From positions 5,186,001 to 5,250,000 of the forward strand of contig NZ_CP050698.1 in assembly GCF_005116655.2 (NCBI RefSeq): 64,000 bases of DNA, given 5' to 3'. Each line of letters begins with the position of its first letter. Within the stretch, counting starts at the first letter, position 1. Positions 7,880 to 16,983 of the stretch are shown in pieces. A model generated the notes under the pieces. It did not search any database and was not told the DNA's origin. It worked only from the letters and a program-made list of their open reading frames with translations. The stretch is from Desulfosediminicola flagellatus. GTDB lineage: Bacteria > Desulfobacterota > Desulfobulbia > Desulfobulbales > Desulfocapsaceae. The translations under genes were made by a program, and so were the position numbers.

Positions 7880-9070
7880 TCAATCACTTTTTCCTTTTTG
7901 ACTGTCTACTGAAGCTTCAAACCACTCTTCTTTCCCATAGAGCTTAATCATACAGTTAGGGCAAAGACCGTGACTAAAGTCTGCCTCAGAGTGATCTCTT
8001 ATGTATCTCTCTATTTTCTTCCAGTATCCTTTATCATCGCGGATGCTTTTGCATTCACAACAGATTGGCAGAATACCGTGTAATGTCTTTATATTACCCA
8101 GAGCATCTTTAAGTTCGACAATGAGATTTTCCTTTTCACGCTCAGTTCGTTTTCGCTCTTGAATTTCATTGACGAGTTTCTTGTTCCAAAAATGATATAT
8201 TAATATTAAAATCGATGCGATAAGACCGACAGACACTGTCCACAAAATGATATCTTTTGCCCTGACACCATGTTCGTATCGTACAGCAATCCACTTTTGT
8301 CGAATTTCATTGTGCTTTTCCTGGCTGATCGCAGCAAACCCTTTGTTAAGGATGCTGACCAATTCCGGCCAATCATTGCGTACAGCAACTGATAATGTGT
8401 AATTTTCGTAGGAAGTTGGAGCCGCAATCTTCAAATTTGACAGTCCATTTTTCTCAATCAGGTACGTTGCAGCAGCTAAGTTTTCGATCGCAACGTCAGC
8501 ATGCCCTAAAGAAACTTGCTTTAAGGCTTCTAAAGGTGAATCGACATAATGTGGCACTACATTGATGTTATCTCTTCGAAGCCATTCAATTGATGCATTT
8601 TTCCGGATGGCTGCAAGCTTGAGTTTATGCAGGCTATCGACACCACTTATAAAAGGTGCATCCTTCCTGCTTATTATTATCAACGGAAAAGATAGATACG
8701 GCTTTGTATACATCAAGTATGCTTCTCGCTCAGGTGTTACCGCAGCGCAGGTCAGCATATCGATTTCTTTATTTTCGATTTTTTTAAGTATTTCCGACCA
8801 CGGTTGCTTTTTTACTACTTCGACTTCCAAGCCAACCATTTCAGCTATGAAAAAGATATAATCGGAAGCCATTCCTTTGAAAACACCATCCTCATCAAAG
8901 TATTGAAAGGGCGGGAAAGCCTGAGGCCCACTTACTCTGATCTTCGAGTTTCTTGCAATCCATGCGTGCTCTTCACTTGAAAGGTCTACCGGAGAAGTGG
9001 CATTGGAGGGGTGGCTAACTAACACCACGACGAGAACTAAGAATGCACCAAGCGACTGTATTCGTATCAT
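7880..9070 (-). CDS. Periplasmic-binding-domain sensor with C-terminal Cys4 domain
   Basis: A 396-residue protein. It has a signal peptide (residues 1-25), then a family 3 solute-binding domain (about 30-260) with the typical IRVSGPQAFPPFQYFDEDG start and GMASDYIFFIAEMVGLEVEV. One membrane helix follows (about 276-295), then a short coiled segment, then a cytoplasmic domain beginning ILPICCECKSIRDDKGYW and ending SHGLCPNC. Its cysteines are Cys337, Cys340, Cys370 and Cys373 with His367. The architecture is that of a transmembrane ligand sensor, but there is no kinase, cyclase or phosphodiesterase. The last domain is shared with the sensor at 544-1401, so I infer it is the signalling output. 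The ligand is probably an amino acid or a related small acid. Confidence 0.82.
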   Translation of the reverse strand: MIRIQSLGAFLVLVVVLVSHPSNATSPVDLSSEEHAWIARNSKIRVSGPQAFPPFQYFDEDGVFKGMASDYIFFIAEMVGLEVEVVKKQPWSEILKKIENKEIDMLTCAAVTPEREAYLMYTKPYLSFPLIIISRKDAPFISGVDSLHKLKLAAIRKNASIEWLRRDNINVVPHYVDSPLEALKQVSLGHADVAIENLAAATYLIEKNGLSNLKIAAPTSYENYTLSVAVRNDWPELVSILNKGFAAISQEKHNEIRQKWIAVRYEHGVRAKDIILWTVSVGLIASILILIYHFWNKKLVNEIQERKRTEREKENLIVELKDALGNIKTLHGILPICCECKSIRDDKGYWKKIERYIRDHSEADFSHGLCPNCMIKLYGKEEWFEASVDSQKGKSD

Positions 9071-9445
9071 TAATCACTGTTCGGCAGATAGTTTTAAGGA
9101 TTCAACGTCTAGAAAAATTTCTTATTAAAGTCTACAGCAAACACCCTTCAATTACAAATTTCGGCATACTTCATTGCCGCGAGCCCGAACTTCTCATTAA
9201 TAAAGAGACAAGATAGGTTTTACCCCTTCATATTTTCCTCATCACTACGAATCTGGTTCAATTTTCTCCCAAGCCTGCTTATACACTTTTGTAAATACCA
9301 GACAAATATACGACATTAATGTAACGTGTTTTTGACTAGGCGATGCGTGTGTGGAGCTGCTTCGTTAATATCAGTATTACACCTGCAATGAATTTCTTAT
9401 ATCAAATCGGTCACCTTAATCTCTTCTCTCGTATCATAAGGAATC
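9071..9445. other. Intergenic stretch, no feature recognised
   Basis: No gene or convincing structure is seen between the divergent sensor and the sigma54-like site that precedes the BMP operon. Confidence 0.4.
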
Positions 9446-9460
9446 TGGCACCTTTCTTGA
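9446..9460 (+). promoter_or_regulatory. Possible sigma54 promoter for the nucleobase operon
   Basis: TGGCAC, five bases, then TTGA. Spacing matches the -24/-12 pattern (TGGCAC-N5-TTGC), but the final C of the -12 element is A, which weakens it. It lies about 165 bases before the BMP gene. Confidence 0.35.
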
Positions 9461-9623
9461 GTATAGTATCGAACCCTTACACGACTATTGTAAAATCACT
9501 GGATTTATGATTTTAAGTATTCGCGATCAGCCTTGGCATATCGGGTTTATTCAATGTATGCTGCGGCACACAATGAAATTGAAAAAAATGTTAATCTTAT
9601 CTCAAAACTTCAGGAGTGTGATC

Positions 9624-10616
9624 ATGAGAAAACCGTTTTCGTTCGTCTGTTTCATCCTGCTTTCGGCCTTGCTCTGCCTGCCCGGCTCTATTTTGGCAGC
9701 CAAGATCAAAGTAGCTGGTGTGTATACCCAGCCGATCCAACAGAAATGGGATGCCTGCCTTCATAAAGCGCTGCAGTCTCTCTCAGAAAAGGGAGAAATT
9801 GAATATGTTTTTTCCGAGAAAGTATCAAACACCGACTATATTCGTGTTCTTCGCGAGTATGCTGAGTCCGGAGTCCAACTCGTTGTAGGTGAAGCGTTCG
9901 GTATTTCTCGCGATGTCCGCAAAGTCGCAGATGATTATCCTGAGGTCGCTTTCCTGATGGGGGACTCCTTCGGACCGTATGGTAAAAATATGTCTGTTTT
10001 TGATAATTACATTCATGAGCCATGTTACCTGATGGGTATGCTTGCCGGCACCATGACCAAGACCAATAAGATTGGAATGGTCGGCGGTTATCCTATCGGT
10101 GAAGTTAACCGTCTGTTCAATGCGTTTATGGCTGGTGCAATAGCAGTTAATCCTGACGTTCAGTTCAAGGTATCCTTTATCGGCTCCTGGTACGATCCAC
10201 CAAAAGCGAAAGAATTTGCATACGCCCAGGTTGAAGCTGGAGTAGACGTATTGTACGCCGAGCGTGCTGGCGTTGTTGATGCTGCACGTGAGAAATCTAT
10301 TGTGGCCTTTGGTAACGTTAACGATATGAACAAGGAAGAAAATGGTACCAATGTCGTCGTTGCCTCAGCTCTGTGGCATATGGAACCAGCAATCAGCCAT
10401 GCTATCGAGATGGTAAAAGCTGGAACGTTTGCGGCTGCTGATTACAAGGAGTGGACCATGATGGGTAAAGGTGGTGCTTCACTTTCCTCATACTACGAGT
10501 TTGATACCACGCTGACTACAGAGATCAAAGCAAAGGTTTCTGAAACTGCGGCTGCGATCAAAGATGGTTCTTTTGTTGTGGAGATTAACGATAACGAGCC
10601 GAAGTCTACCTTCTAA
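9624..10616 (+). CDS. BMP-family ABC transporter substrate-binding protein
   Basis: A 330-residue exported binding protein of the BmpA/PnrA type, which binds purine nucleosides or related compounds for an ABC importer. I start it at ATG 9624, preceded by CAGGAG, because this gives a clean signal peptide (MRKPFSF, hydrophobic core, cleavage near LAAKIKV); the longer frame from 9507 would put 39 residues ahead of it. The BMP fold is visible in IKVAGVYTQPIQQKWD, VQLVVGEAFGISRDVRKVA, the characteristic NKIGMVGGYPIGEVNRLFNA and the later VDVLYAERAGVVDAAREK. It leads an operon with its ATPase, two permeases and a deaminase. Confidence 0.93.
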   Translation: MRKPFSFVCFILLSALLCLPGSILAAKIKVAGVYTQPIQQKWDACLHKALQSLSEKGEIEYVFSEKVSNTDYIRVLREYAESGVQLVVGEAFGISRDVRKVADDYPEVAFLMGDSFGPYGKNMSVFDNYIHEPCYLMGMLAGTMTKTNKIGMVGGYPIGEVNRLFNAFMAGAIAVNPDVQFKVSFIGSWYDPPKAKEFAYAQVEAGVDVLYAERAGVVDAAREKSIVAFGNVNDMNKEENGTNVVVASALWHMEPAISHAIEMVKAGTFAAADYKEWTMMGKGGASLSSYYEFDTTLTTEIKAKVSETAAAIKDGSFVVEINDNEPKSTF

Positions 10617-10631
10617 CGTCATTCCACCCTC

Positions 10632-10658
10632 GTCGGCGGCACAAATCGTGCCGCCGAC
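10632..10658 (+). promoter_or_regulatory. Intercistronic hairpin after binding-protein gene
   Basis: A perfect 11-bp stem (GTCGGCGGCAC / GTGCCGCCGAC) with a five-base loop, between the binding protein and ATPase genes. There is no T-run. Such hairpins often shield the upstream mRNA and partly attenuate read-through, so that binding protein exceeds the other subunits. Confidence 0.65.
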
Positions 10659-10675
10659 TCCCGCGAGCAAATTGC

Positions 10676-12232
10676 ATGAATCTGGAATATCCTCTTCTCC
10701 GCCTTGGCGGCATCACAAAAAAGTTTGGCAACCTGGTTGCCAATGACAACATAGATCTGGAACTGAACCGTGGTGAAATTCTCGCCCTGCTTGGAGAAAA
10801 CGGGGCAGGAAAAACCACACTCATGAATATCCTGTTTGGCCATTATGTTTCAGATCAGGGAACGATTGAGATCAACGGTTCTCCACTTACACCAGGCTCG
10901 CCAAAAGAATCGCTGCAGGCCGGTCTTGGCATGGTACACCAGCATTTCACCCTTGCCGACAACATGACCGTTCTCGACAATATCACGTTGGGAACAGAGC
11001 CACTGTTTTCCCTGTATCGAAAGAAGACCGAAGCTATCAAAAAGATTAAACGCCTTTCAGAACAGTATGAAATCGGCGTCAATCCAAACACCAAGGTCAA
11101 AAACCTATCCGTTGGTGAGCGACAGCGTGTGGAAATACTCAAGGCACTCTACAGGGATACCAGCATTCTTATTCTTGACGAACCTACAGCGGTTTTGACC
11201 CCGCAGGAAAGTGACCATCTCTTTGCTACACTCAAACTCCTTGTTCAGGAAGGACTCGCAATCATCTTCATTACCCATAAACTGCGCGAAGTCATGGCTG
11301 TCAGTGACCGGTGTCTTGTCCTGCGCCATGGGAAGACGATCTACCAGTGCAACACAGCAGATACAACCGCCGACATACTCGCTAAAGAGATGGTTGGTGG
11401 TGAATTGCCAAAAGTCACCCGAAAGGAATCTACACTGGGAAAAACGCTGTTTGAACTGAAAGGTGTACATGCAACGGACCGCAAGGGACATCAGCTCTTA
11501 AGTGATCTTTCTCTTACCCTTAAAAGCAGCGAGATTGTAGGTATTGCCGGTGTATCCGGCAATGGCCAGAGCCATCTGGCCGATCTGGTCTCAGGGTTGC
11601 TGACACCTTCATCCGGGGAGATGATTCTTCAGGGAAACCGGATAGAAAAACCACACCCCTTGTATATGGTACAAAACGGTATTGGCAGAATACCAGAAGA
11701 CAGGATTGCAACCGGCGTCATTGGTGACATGAGTGTCCTTGAAAACATAACTCTCGAAAAGTACTGGAAAAAAGAATTCAGTCGTTTTGGTTTGTTGAAC
11801 AACACAGCACTTACCAACCACACCAAAGAGCTAACATCCACCTTTGATGTACGCTGCGGTGGCTTGAACGCCAGCGCCAGGACCATGTCCGGTGGCAACA
11901 TGCAAAAGCTTATCCTCTCACGGGTTCTGTCTGAAAACCCACAGGTCATATTAGCCAATCAACCAACCTGGGGACTTGATGTCGGAGCGACCGCCTTCGT
12001 CCATCGCCAGCTTATCGAAGCCTGCAAAAATGGTGCTGGTGTCATAGTTATCTCCGAAGATCTCGATGAGCTATTCAGCGTTGCCGATACAATCCAGGTC
12101 ATGTATCAAGGCAGTCTTTCACCGCAAATAGATCCTGCCAAAACAACTGCTGCAGAACTGGGGCTTGCCATGAGCGGCCATAGAGACGTCATTCATACCA
12201 TGCTGCTCAAGGAGGCCACCAGTGAGGCTTGA
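10676..12232 (+). CDS. ABC transporter ATPase, duplicated (nucleoside/sugar type)
   Basis: A 518-residue cytoplasmic protein with two ABC domains, as in the ATPases of BMP-type nucleoside importers and RbsA. Domain 1 (about 1-245) has Walker A GENGAGKTT, Q-loop segment VHQHFTLADNMTV, signature LSVGERQRVE and Walker B ILILDEPTA. Domain 2 (about 255-500) has a degenerate Walker A (GVSGNGQS, lacking the Lys), signature MSGGNMQK and a Walker B-like VILANQPTWGLDVGA in which Asp-Glu is replaced by Asn-Gln. A weakened second site is usual in this subfamily. It is translated from ATG 10676 and overlaps the permease gene by 11 bases. Confidence 0.95.
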   Translation: MNLEYPLLRLGGITKKFGNLVANDNIDLELNRGEILALLGENGAGKTTLMNILFGHYVSDQGTIEINGSPLTPGSPKESLQAGLGMVHQHFTLADNMTVLDNITLGTEPLFSLYRKKTEAIKKIKRLSEQYEIGVNPNTKVKNLSVGERQRVEILKALYRDTSILILDEPTAVLTPQESDHLFATLKLLVQEGLAIIFITHKLREVMAVSDRCLVLRHGKTIYQCNTADTTADILAKEMVGGELPKVTRKESTLGKTLFELKGVHATDRKGHQLLSDLSLTLKSSEIVGIAGVSGNGQSHLADLVSGLLTPSSGEMILQGNRIEKPHPLYMVQNGIGRIPEDRIATGVIGDMSVLENITLEKYWKKEFSRFGLLNNTALTNHTKELTSTFDVRCGGLNASARTMSGGNMQKLILSRVLSENPQVILANQPTWGLDVGATAFVHRQLIEACKNGAGVIVISEDLDELFSVADTIQVMYQGSLSPQIDPAKTTAAELGLAMSGHRDVIHTMLLKEATSEA

Positions 12233-13271
12233 ACCACGTGAAGATACAACCTTGATGCTTAAGGCCCTAGGCCCCCTCAGCGCCGGCTTCATCGCCCTGC
12301 TCTGCTGCTCGGCCCTTATAATATGGGCAGGAGCATCACCCATTGAGGCATTTGCACTTCTGATCAAGGGATCATTGGGATCCCGTTTTGCCATTTCTGA
12401 GACCCTTACCCGGGCAATCCCTCTCATCTTCTGCGGGCTTGCCGCGGCTGTTGCTTTTCGCGCCAAATTATGGAACATCGGCGCTGAAGGCCAGCTTTAT
12501 GCAGGTGCCTGCATGGCCACCTGGCTTGGGACAGGCATGATTGACCTACCACCCTGGCTGATGATTCCTTTTCTTTTTGCCGCTGGAGCCTTGGCGGGCG
12601 GCCTTCTGCTTCTTGGACCGACTATTCTGAAAACAAAATTTGCGGTGGATGAAGTTGTTACAACCCTGTTACTCAACTTCATTATGCTCCTTTTTGTCAA
12701 CTGGCTCGTTTTCGGTCCCTGGAAAGACCCCATGGCAATGGGGTGGCCCCAGGCTGCACCTGTCGTAGATTCGGCAATTATCGGCCCTCTGCTGGCGAAG
12801 ACCAGATTACACTGGGGCCTTGCCATTGCAGTTCTTACCGCAATCGGAGTCTGGTTGCTGATGCGTTTCACTACCTGGGGATTTGAGATCCGTGCTGTCG
12901 GTCATTCTCCTAAAGCGAGTACTTTTGCTGGCATTCCTGTTAACCGCGTCGTTATTCGTACCGCACTCATCTCAGGGGGACTCGCTGGATTTGCAGGCGT
13001 TTCAGAGCTGTGTGGCCTAAAAGGGTATCTGACACTCGATCTCTCACCGGGTTTCGGATATTCGGGTATTGTGGTTGCCATGCTCGCTTCTCTGCATCCG
13101 CTTGGTGTTTTGCTCTCCTCGTTGTTTATCGCTGTGCTGTCTATCGGGGCTGATTCTATGAGCAGATCACTCAATATATCCAACTATATTGCTGATGTCG
13201 CAACAGCCTTGTCGCTGCTTGCGGTGCTTGTCAGCATGATGTTGACCAAATACAGAATACGGTGGAACTAA
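12222..13271 (+). CDS. ABC transporter permease 1 (BMP-type importer)
   Basis: A 349-residue membrane protein of the BPD_transp_2 family with about nine helices. The family feature AKLWNIGAEGQLYAGA, the cytoplasmic coupling segment, is clear near residue 85, followed by FAVDEVVTTLLLNFIM. The start is GTG 12222, set by AAGGAGG six bases upstream and lying inside the end of the ATPase gene, which suggests translational coupling. It pairs with the next gene to form the translocation pore for the substrate delivered by the BMP protein. Confidence 0.93.
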   Translation: MRLEPREDTTLMLKALGPLSAGFIALLCCSALIIWAGASPIEAFALLIKGSLGSRFAISETLTRAIPLIFCGLAAAVAFRAKLWNIGAEGQLYAGACMATWLGTGMIDLPPWLMIPFLFAAGALAGGLLLLGPTILKTKFAVDEVVTTLLLNFIMLLFVNWLVFGPWKDPMAMGWPQAAPVVDSAIIGPLLAKTRLHWGLAIAVLTAIGVWLLMRFTTWGFEIRAVGHSPKASTFAGIPVNRVVIRTALISGGLAGFAGVSELCGLKGYLTLDLSPGFGYSGIVVAMLASLHPLGVLLSSLFIAVLSIGADSMSRSLNISNYIADVATALSLLAVLVSMMLTKYRIRWN

Positions 13272-13274
13272 CCA

Positions 13275-14216
13275 ATGGATATTGTACAACTGCTTTTTGA
13301 AGCCGGCTTCTGGGCCGCCACCGTTCGTATGGCCACCCCGCTTATATTTGGCACCATTGGTGAGCTGATCTGTGAGCGTGCCGGAGTACTCAACCTCGGC
13401 ATAGAAGGTATCATGGCCGCAGGCTGCATGACCGGTTGGACCTGGGTCTATTTCGGCGGTGATCTCTGGACCGGGGTACTTGTAGCGGCCGTTGTTGGTG
13501 CAATGTTTGGCCTGCTTCACGCCGTTTTTACCGTTCATCTCGGGTTGTCCCAGCATGTTACCGGCCTCGGTATCACCATGTTGGCGACCGCGATTTCCTC
13601 TTTCGTGTTCCGTATGCTGTTACCAAACGTGACAACACCCCCGAAAATCATACCATTCCAACCTCTGGAGATACCATTTCTCAGTGACATTCCCTTTCTT
13701 GGTAAAGTGGTGTTCACTCAGTCGCCGATGACCATTCTGGCGCTCTTCACGGTTGTCGGAGTTGCTTATTTCTTGAGGAAAACTCCTGCAGGGCTCGCAC
13801 TCTGCATGACAGGTGAAAATCCGATGGCAGTAGAATCACAGGGGCTTTCGGTTTTTGCCATTCGCACCTGGGCTGTTATGATGGGCAGTGCCCTGATGGC
13901 TGTGGGTGGGGCATTTCTTACCATGTCCGCTTTTGACGCCTTCTATATCGGTATGGTCAATGGACGAGGGTGGATATGCATAGCCCTGGTGGTTTTCGCC
14001 TCATGGAATCCCGGAAAAGCTCTGGTTGGCACACTCATCTTCGCAGCGTTTGATGCCTTGCAGATGCGTGTACAACAACAGTCGGGCATGGTCATTCCCT
14101 ATCAATTTTACCTGATGATGCCATATGTTTTCTCTATTGTCGCACTCATCATCATGTCGCGCAGATCCGCCTACCCTAAAGCCCTGCTCGTTCCGTTCAG
14201 AAAAGGAGAGCGGTAA
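13275..14216 (+). CDS. ABC transporter permease 2 (BMP-type importer)
   Basis: A 313-residue membrane protein, the second pore subunit. It carries the paired signature FGTIGELICERAGVLNLGIEG near residue 25-45 and LGLSQHVTGLGITMLATAIS, both typical of the shorter permease of nucleoside importers. It starts three bases after the first permease stops. The downstream deaminase begins nine bases after its stop, so import and catabolic step are expressed together. Confidence 0.93.
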   Translation: MDIVQLLFEAGFWAATVRMATPLIFGTIGELICERAGVLNLGIEGIMAAGCMTGWTWVYFGGDLWTGVLVAAVVGAMFGLLHAVFTVHLGLSQHVTGLGITMLATAISSFVFRMLLPNVTTPPKIIPFQPLEIPFLSDIPFLGKVVFTQSPMTILALFTVVGVAYFLRKTPAGLALCMTGENPMAVESQGLSVFAIRTWAVMMGSALMAVGGAFLTMSAFDAFYIGMVNGRGWICIALVVFASWNPGKALVGTLIFAAFDALQMRVQQQSGMVIPYQFYLMMPYVFSIVALIIMSRRSAYPKALLVPFRKGER

Positions 14217-14225
14217 GGAGATACA

Positions 14226-15560
14226 ATGTTTGACTATCTTATAAAAAACGCGAATCTACCAGGTCAAAAGAATGCCGTAGACATTGCAATAAAAGATGGA
14301 TGCTTTGCCGCGATTGAGCAAACCATAAACGGTCCAGCCAAAAAAGAGTTGGATGTAAGTGGTTGCCTGGTCACTCCGCCTTTTGTTGACAGTCATTTTC
14401 ATTTGGATGCCCCCTTGACCCTCGGAATGCCAAGGCATAACCAGAGTGGTACACTGCTGGAAGGCATACAGCTCTGGAGCGAACTCAAACCAGAGCTGAC
14501 CGCCAAGGCGATCAGGCAACGTGCGCTGAAGTTGCTCAACTGGTCCATCGCCAAAGGGACGCTGGTTATCCGTACTCATGTAGATATAACCGACCCTTCC
14601 CTGCTGGCCGTTGATGTACTGCTTGAAGTACGTAAAGAGATGGCGGAATGGGTAGATATCCAGCTGACAGCCTTCCCTCAGGATGGTCTTTTACGTACAC
14701 CGGGCGGAAAAGAACTTCTCATCAGAGCGTTGGATAAAGGTGTCGATGTCGTTGGTGGTATTCCCCACTTCGAGCGAACAATGCAGGAGGGCAGTAAGTC
14801 GATCAGCTGGCTGCTGGAGATTGCCGAGTCCCGCGGCCTGCTTGTTGATATGCACTGCGACGAAAGTGATGACCCGCACTCAAGACATATAGAACATCTT
14901 ACTTTCGAGACCCAGCGCATGGGGCTTGGCGGCAGGGTCGCGGCCTCGCATCTGACATCCATGCATTCTATGGATGACTATTATGTTTCAAAACTGCTGC
15001 CGCTTATGGCGGAATCCGGTATTCAGGCGATCTGTAATCCGCTAATCAACATCCATCTTCAAGGCCGCCACGATTCCTACCCCAAACGCCGGGGACTCAC
15101 ACGGGTTCCGGAACTGCTCGAATCGGGCGTGAATGTGGCCTTTGGTCACGACTGCGTGATGGATCCCTGGTATCCCATGGGAAGTCACGATATGCTGGAA
15201 GTTGCCCATATGGGTGGACACTGTCTGCAGATGATGGGAGCAACACAGATCCCCACCCTCCTTAAGATGGTCACCACCCGAAGTGCTGAAGTGCTCAACC
15301 TTAAGGGGTATGGGATCGAAGTGGGAAATCAGGCTGATTGTGTTGTACTGCAGGCTGCCGATGCTTTGGAGGCACTCAGGTTAAAACCAGCCAGGCTCTA
15401 TGTATTCCGCAAAGGAAAAATTATAGCCTCAACACCACAGGTAAAAAGCACTGTTCAGCTGGGGAACTCTGTACAGGAAGTGACGTTTCAGCAAGCCGAT
15501 CTGAACTCGAACGAATATCTCGATTTTCATAATCAGCAGGAAACTGGAACTATATCGTAG
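14226..15560 (+). CDS. codA: Cytosine deaminase-like amidohydrolase
   Basis: A 444-residue metal-dependent amidohydrolase closely matching CodA along its length. Metal ligands and catalytic residues are visible: His57 and His59 (DSHFHLDAP), Gln153 (AFPQDG), His210 and Glu213 (DMHCDES), His242 (ASHLTS) and Asp309. NPLINIHLQGRHDSYPKRRG and DPWYPMGS are strongly CodA-like. The expected action is hydrolysis of the exocyclic amine of cytosine to give uracil. The residue after the metal-binding Asp (GHDC, Cys310) is Asp in E. coli CodA (GHDD), where it lines the substrate pocket, so the preferred base may differ. It is the last gene of the importer operon, with AAGGAG before ATG 14226. Confidence 0.85.
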   Translation: MFDYLIKNANLPGQKNAVDIAIKDGCFAAIEQTINGPAKKELDVSGCLVTPPFVDSHFHLDAPLTLGMPRHNQSGTLLEGIQLWSELKPELTAKAIRQRALKLLNWSIAKGTLVIRTHVDITDPSLLAVDVLLEVRKEMAEWVDIQLTAFPQDGLLRTPGGKELLIRALDKGVDVVGGIPHFERTMQEGSKSISWLLEIAESRGLLVDMHCDESDDPHSRHIEHLTFETQRMGLGGRVAASHLTSMHSMDDYYVSKLLPLMAESGIQAICNPLINIHLQGRHDSYPKRRGLTRVPELLESGVNVAFGHDCVMDPWYPMGSHDMLEVAHMGGHCLQMMGATQIPTLLKMVTTRSAEVLNLKGYGIEVGNQADCVVLQAADALEALRLKPARLYVFRKGKIIASTPQVKSTVQLGNSVQEVTFQQADLNSNEYLDFHNQQETGTIS

Positions 15561-15576
15561 ACCAGTTCATGAAACC

Positions 15577-15619
15577 TGGCACAATCCTTTGCAGCTGCAG
15601 AGCGCAACGGATTGTGCCA
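15577..15619. terminator. Bidirectional terminator hairpin between convergent genes
   Basis: TGGCACAATCC pairs with GGATTGTGCCA around an AGCTGCAG-containing loop, followed by a CTTTT on the plus strand. It lies between the deaminase and the convergent phosphoribosyltransferase. Confidence 0.65.
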
Positions 15620-15647
15620 ACCTTTTGAATTAAAACGGATAATCGGG

Positions 15648-16649
15648 TCAACGAAGAGCGGAAAGTTTCTGCAGCCTCTCTTTGGCAACCTGCTCAAGAG
15701 AGACGTTTCCAAATCGGGAGATATCCAGCTCAGGAAAACGTTCAGCCATCATCTCGGCAAACGTCATTGTTTGTGCCAGCCCCAACACACTCTGCCAGTA
15801 CTCGATCACATCTTCGAGATACTCTGTAACCTGAAAGGCACGGGAACCTGCGTCATAAATGGTGCATCGTTCCAGAGGGTATGAGGGAGCAGAAAAATTA
15901 GATTCAATAAACTCCGGTGCCATGAGCGAGTCGCACCGCATAAGATCGGTACCGGTAATTTTGATTGAGACCTTGGACTCAACAGTCGGTACGAAAAAGC
16001 GACCTTCAATATAGCAGACGTACGTTCCCTTATAATTCGGGAAATGTTTACGACAGGCAGTATCTGCTTCTATCAGTCGTTCTTCGCTTATTGGGCCGCC
16101 GATGGTGAAAAAAAGAATCGAACCCAACTCTGTGCCCTGTTGGATCGCTTCATTGATCATGATATCCAGACCATGGCGCAAGCTTGTGCCCGTAGCAACA
16201 ACATCACCGATTATGATCTGGGCGCTCTCAGGAAATGTGATTTTCTTATACTCGTCTTCCGTGATATGCCATTGCTCAGAGTCTTCATCGCTCCTTGCTC
16301 GCTGGGCTGTGACAAAGGAGGAACTGTGCGTGTTCCAGCCGAAGGCTTTCGCCAGCGCACCACGCAGACCGAAATTTAAACCACCACGCAGGATGTTAAA
16401 CACTACAGAACGTTTTTCCTGCAGGGCAATAGGGGTCGCTTGCGCAGTGAGTCGAAAAAAGGCCGCACAGGCAGCTTCCAGCTTTTCCGTGTATTCATAA
16501 CCCAATACCAGAGGATCATTACAAATGGCTCGTGTTTCCGGGGTTGAGAGTATATAACGGTTCACCGTTGTCTCAAGATTATCTGATATCTGATAAACTA
16601 CGCTGCTCTCTTCTCTGCTGACTTCAGTGAGTATGGCATCTTTTTTCAC
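15648..16649 (-). CDS. Phosphoribosyltransferase-fold protein
   Basis: A 333-residue cytoplasmic protein. Its centre carries a type I phosphoribosyltransferase PRPP-binding loop, IIIGDVVATGTSLRHG (residues 145-160): two acidic-site residues after a hydrophobic strand, then T-G-T-S. FNILRGGLNFGLRGALAKAF (about 84-103) resembles the uracil phosphoribosyltransferase region that precedes the active site. It is about 100 residues longer than uracil or hypoxanthine enzymes, and the C-terminal 90 residues match nothing I recognise. Facing an operon for nucleobase import and deamination, it probably makes a nucleotide from the imported or deaminated base. The start is taken as GTG 16649. Confidence 0.65.
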   Translation of the reverse strand: MKKDAILTEVSREESSVVYQISDNLETTVNRYILSTPETRAICNDPLVLGYEYTEKLEAACAAFFRLTAQATPIALQEKRSVVFNILRGGLNFGLRGALAKAFGWNTHSSSFVTAQRARSDEDSEQWHITEDEYKKITFPESAQIIIGDVVATGTSLRHGLDIMINEAIQQGTELGSILFFTIGGPISEERLIEADTACRKHFPNYKGTYVCYIEGRFFVPTVESKVSIKITGTDLMRCDSLMAPEFIESNFSAPSYPLERCTIYDAGSRAFQVTEYLEDVIEYWQSVLGLAQTMTFAEMMAERFPELDISRFGNVSLEQVAKERLQKLSALR

Positions 16650-16939
16650 AAAACAACCTAATAGCTAACTTTTACTTTCTACATATACAGAATGGCAAAG
16701 AATTATCTTTTCGCCTCCCGGTCTCCAACACCAGGCAGACTATACACGTTCTACAAACGAGAGTTCAGAAAAATTTGTATCTTTCATGCTTTTCCTTCTC
16801 TCTAAGAAATTAATGAGATGATTAGCCTGCGCCCCGCGAAGACCCATATTCATTTAAATCAAATAGTTATAATTTCAACATGAACCAACACGAAACCCAA
16901 AAGCACCTACAGCATAAAGCTATACGAGCTTGAATTTGA

Positions 16940-16983
16940 TGCTCAGGGCGGTAGGACTCTAACGTAGAGCCTCCTGCTCCCAA
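16940..16983 (-). pseudogene. Decayed 3' fragment of tRNA-Pro
   Basis: On the minus strand about 44 bases match the 3' half of the tRNA-Pro at 27351-27428, from the CCA end through the T-arm to the anticodon loop, with roughly seven mismatches. GGGCGGTAGGA and CCTCCTGCTCCCAA are identical. Similarity stops abruptly in the anticodon stem. A tRNA 3' fragment with that boundary is typical of a leftover attachment site or duplication end. The remaining 600 bases between 16650 and 17259 hold no other feature I can support. Confidence 0.65.
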
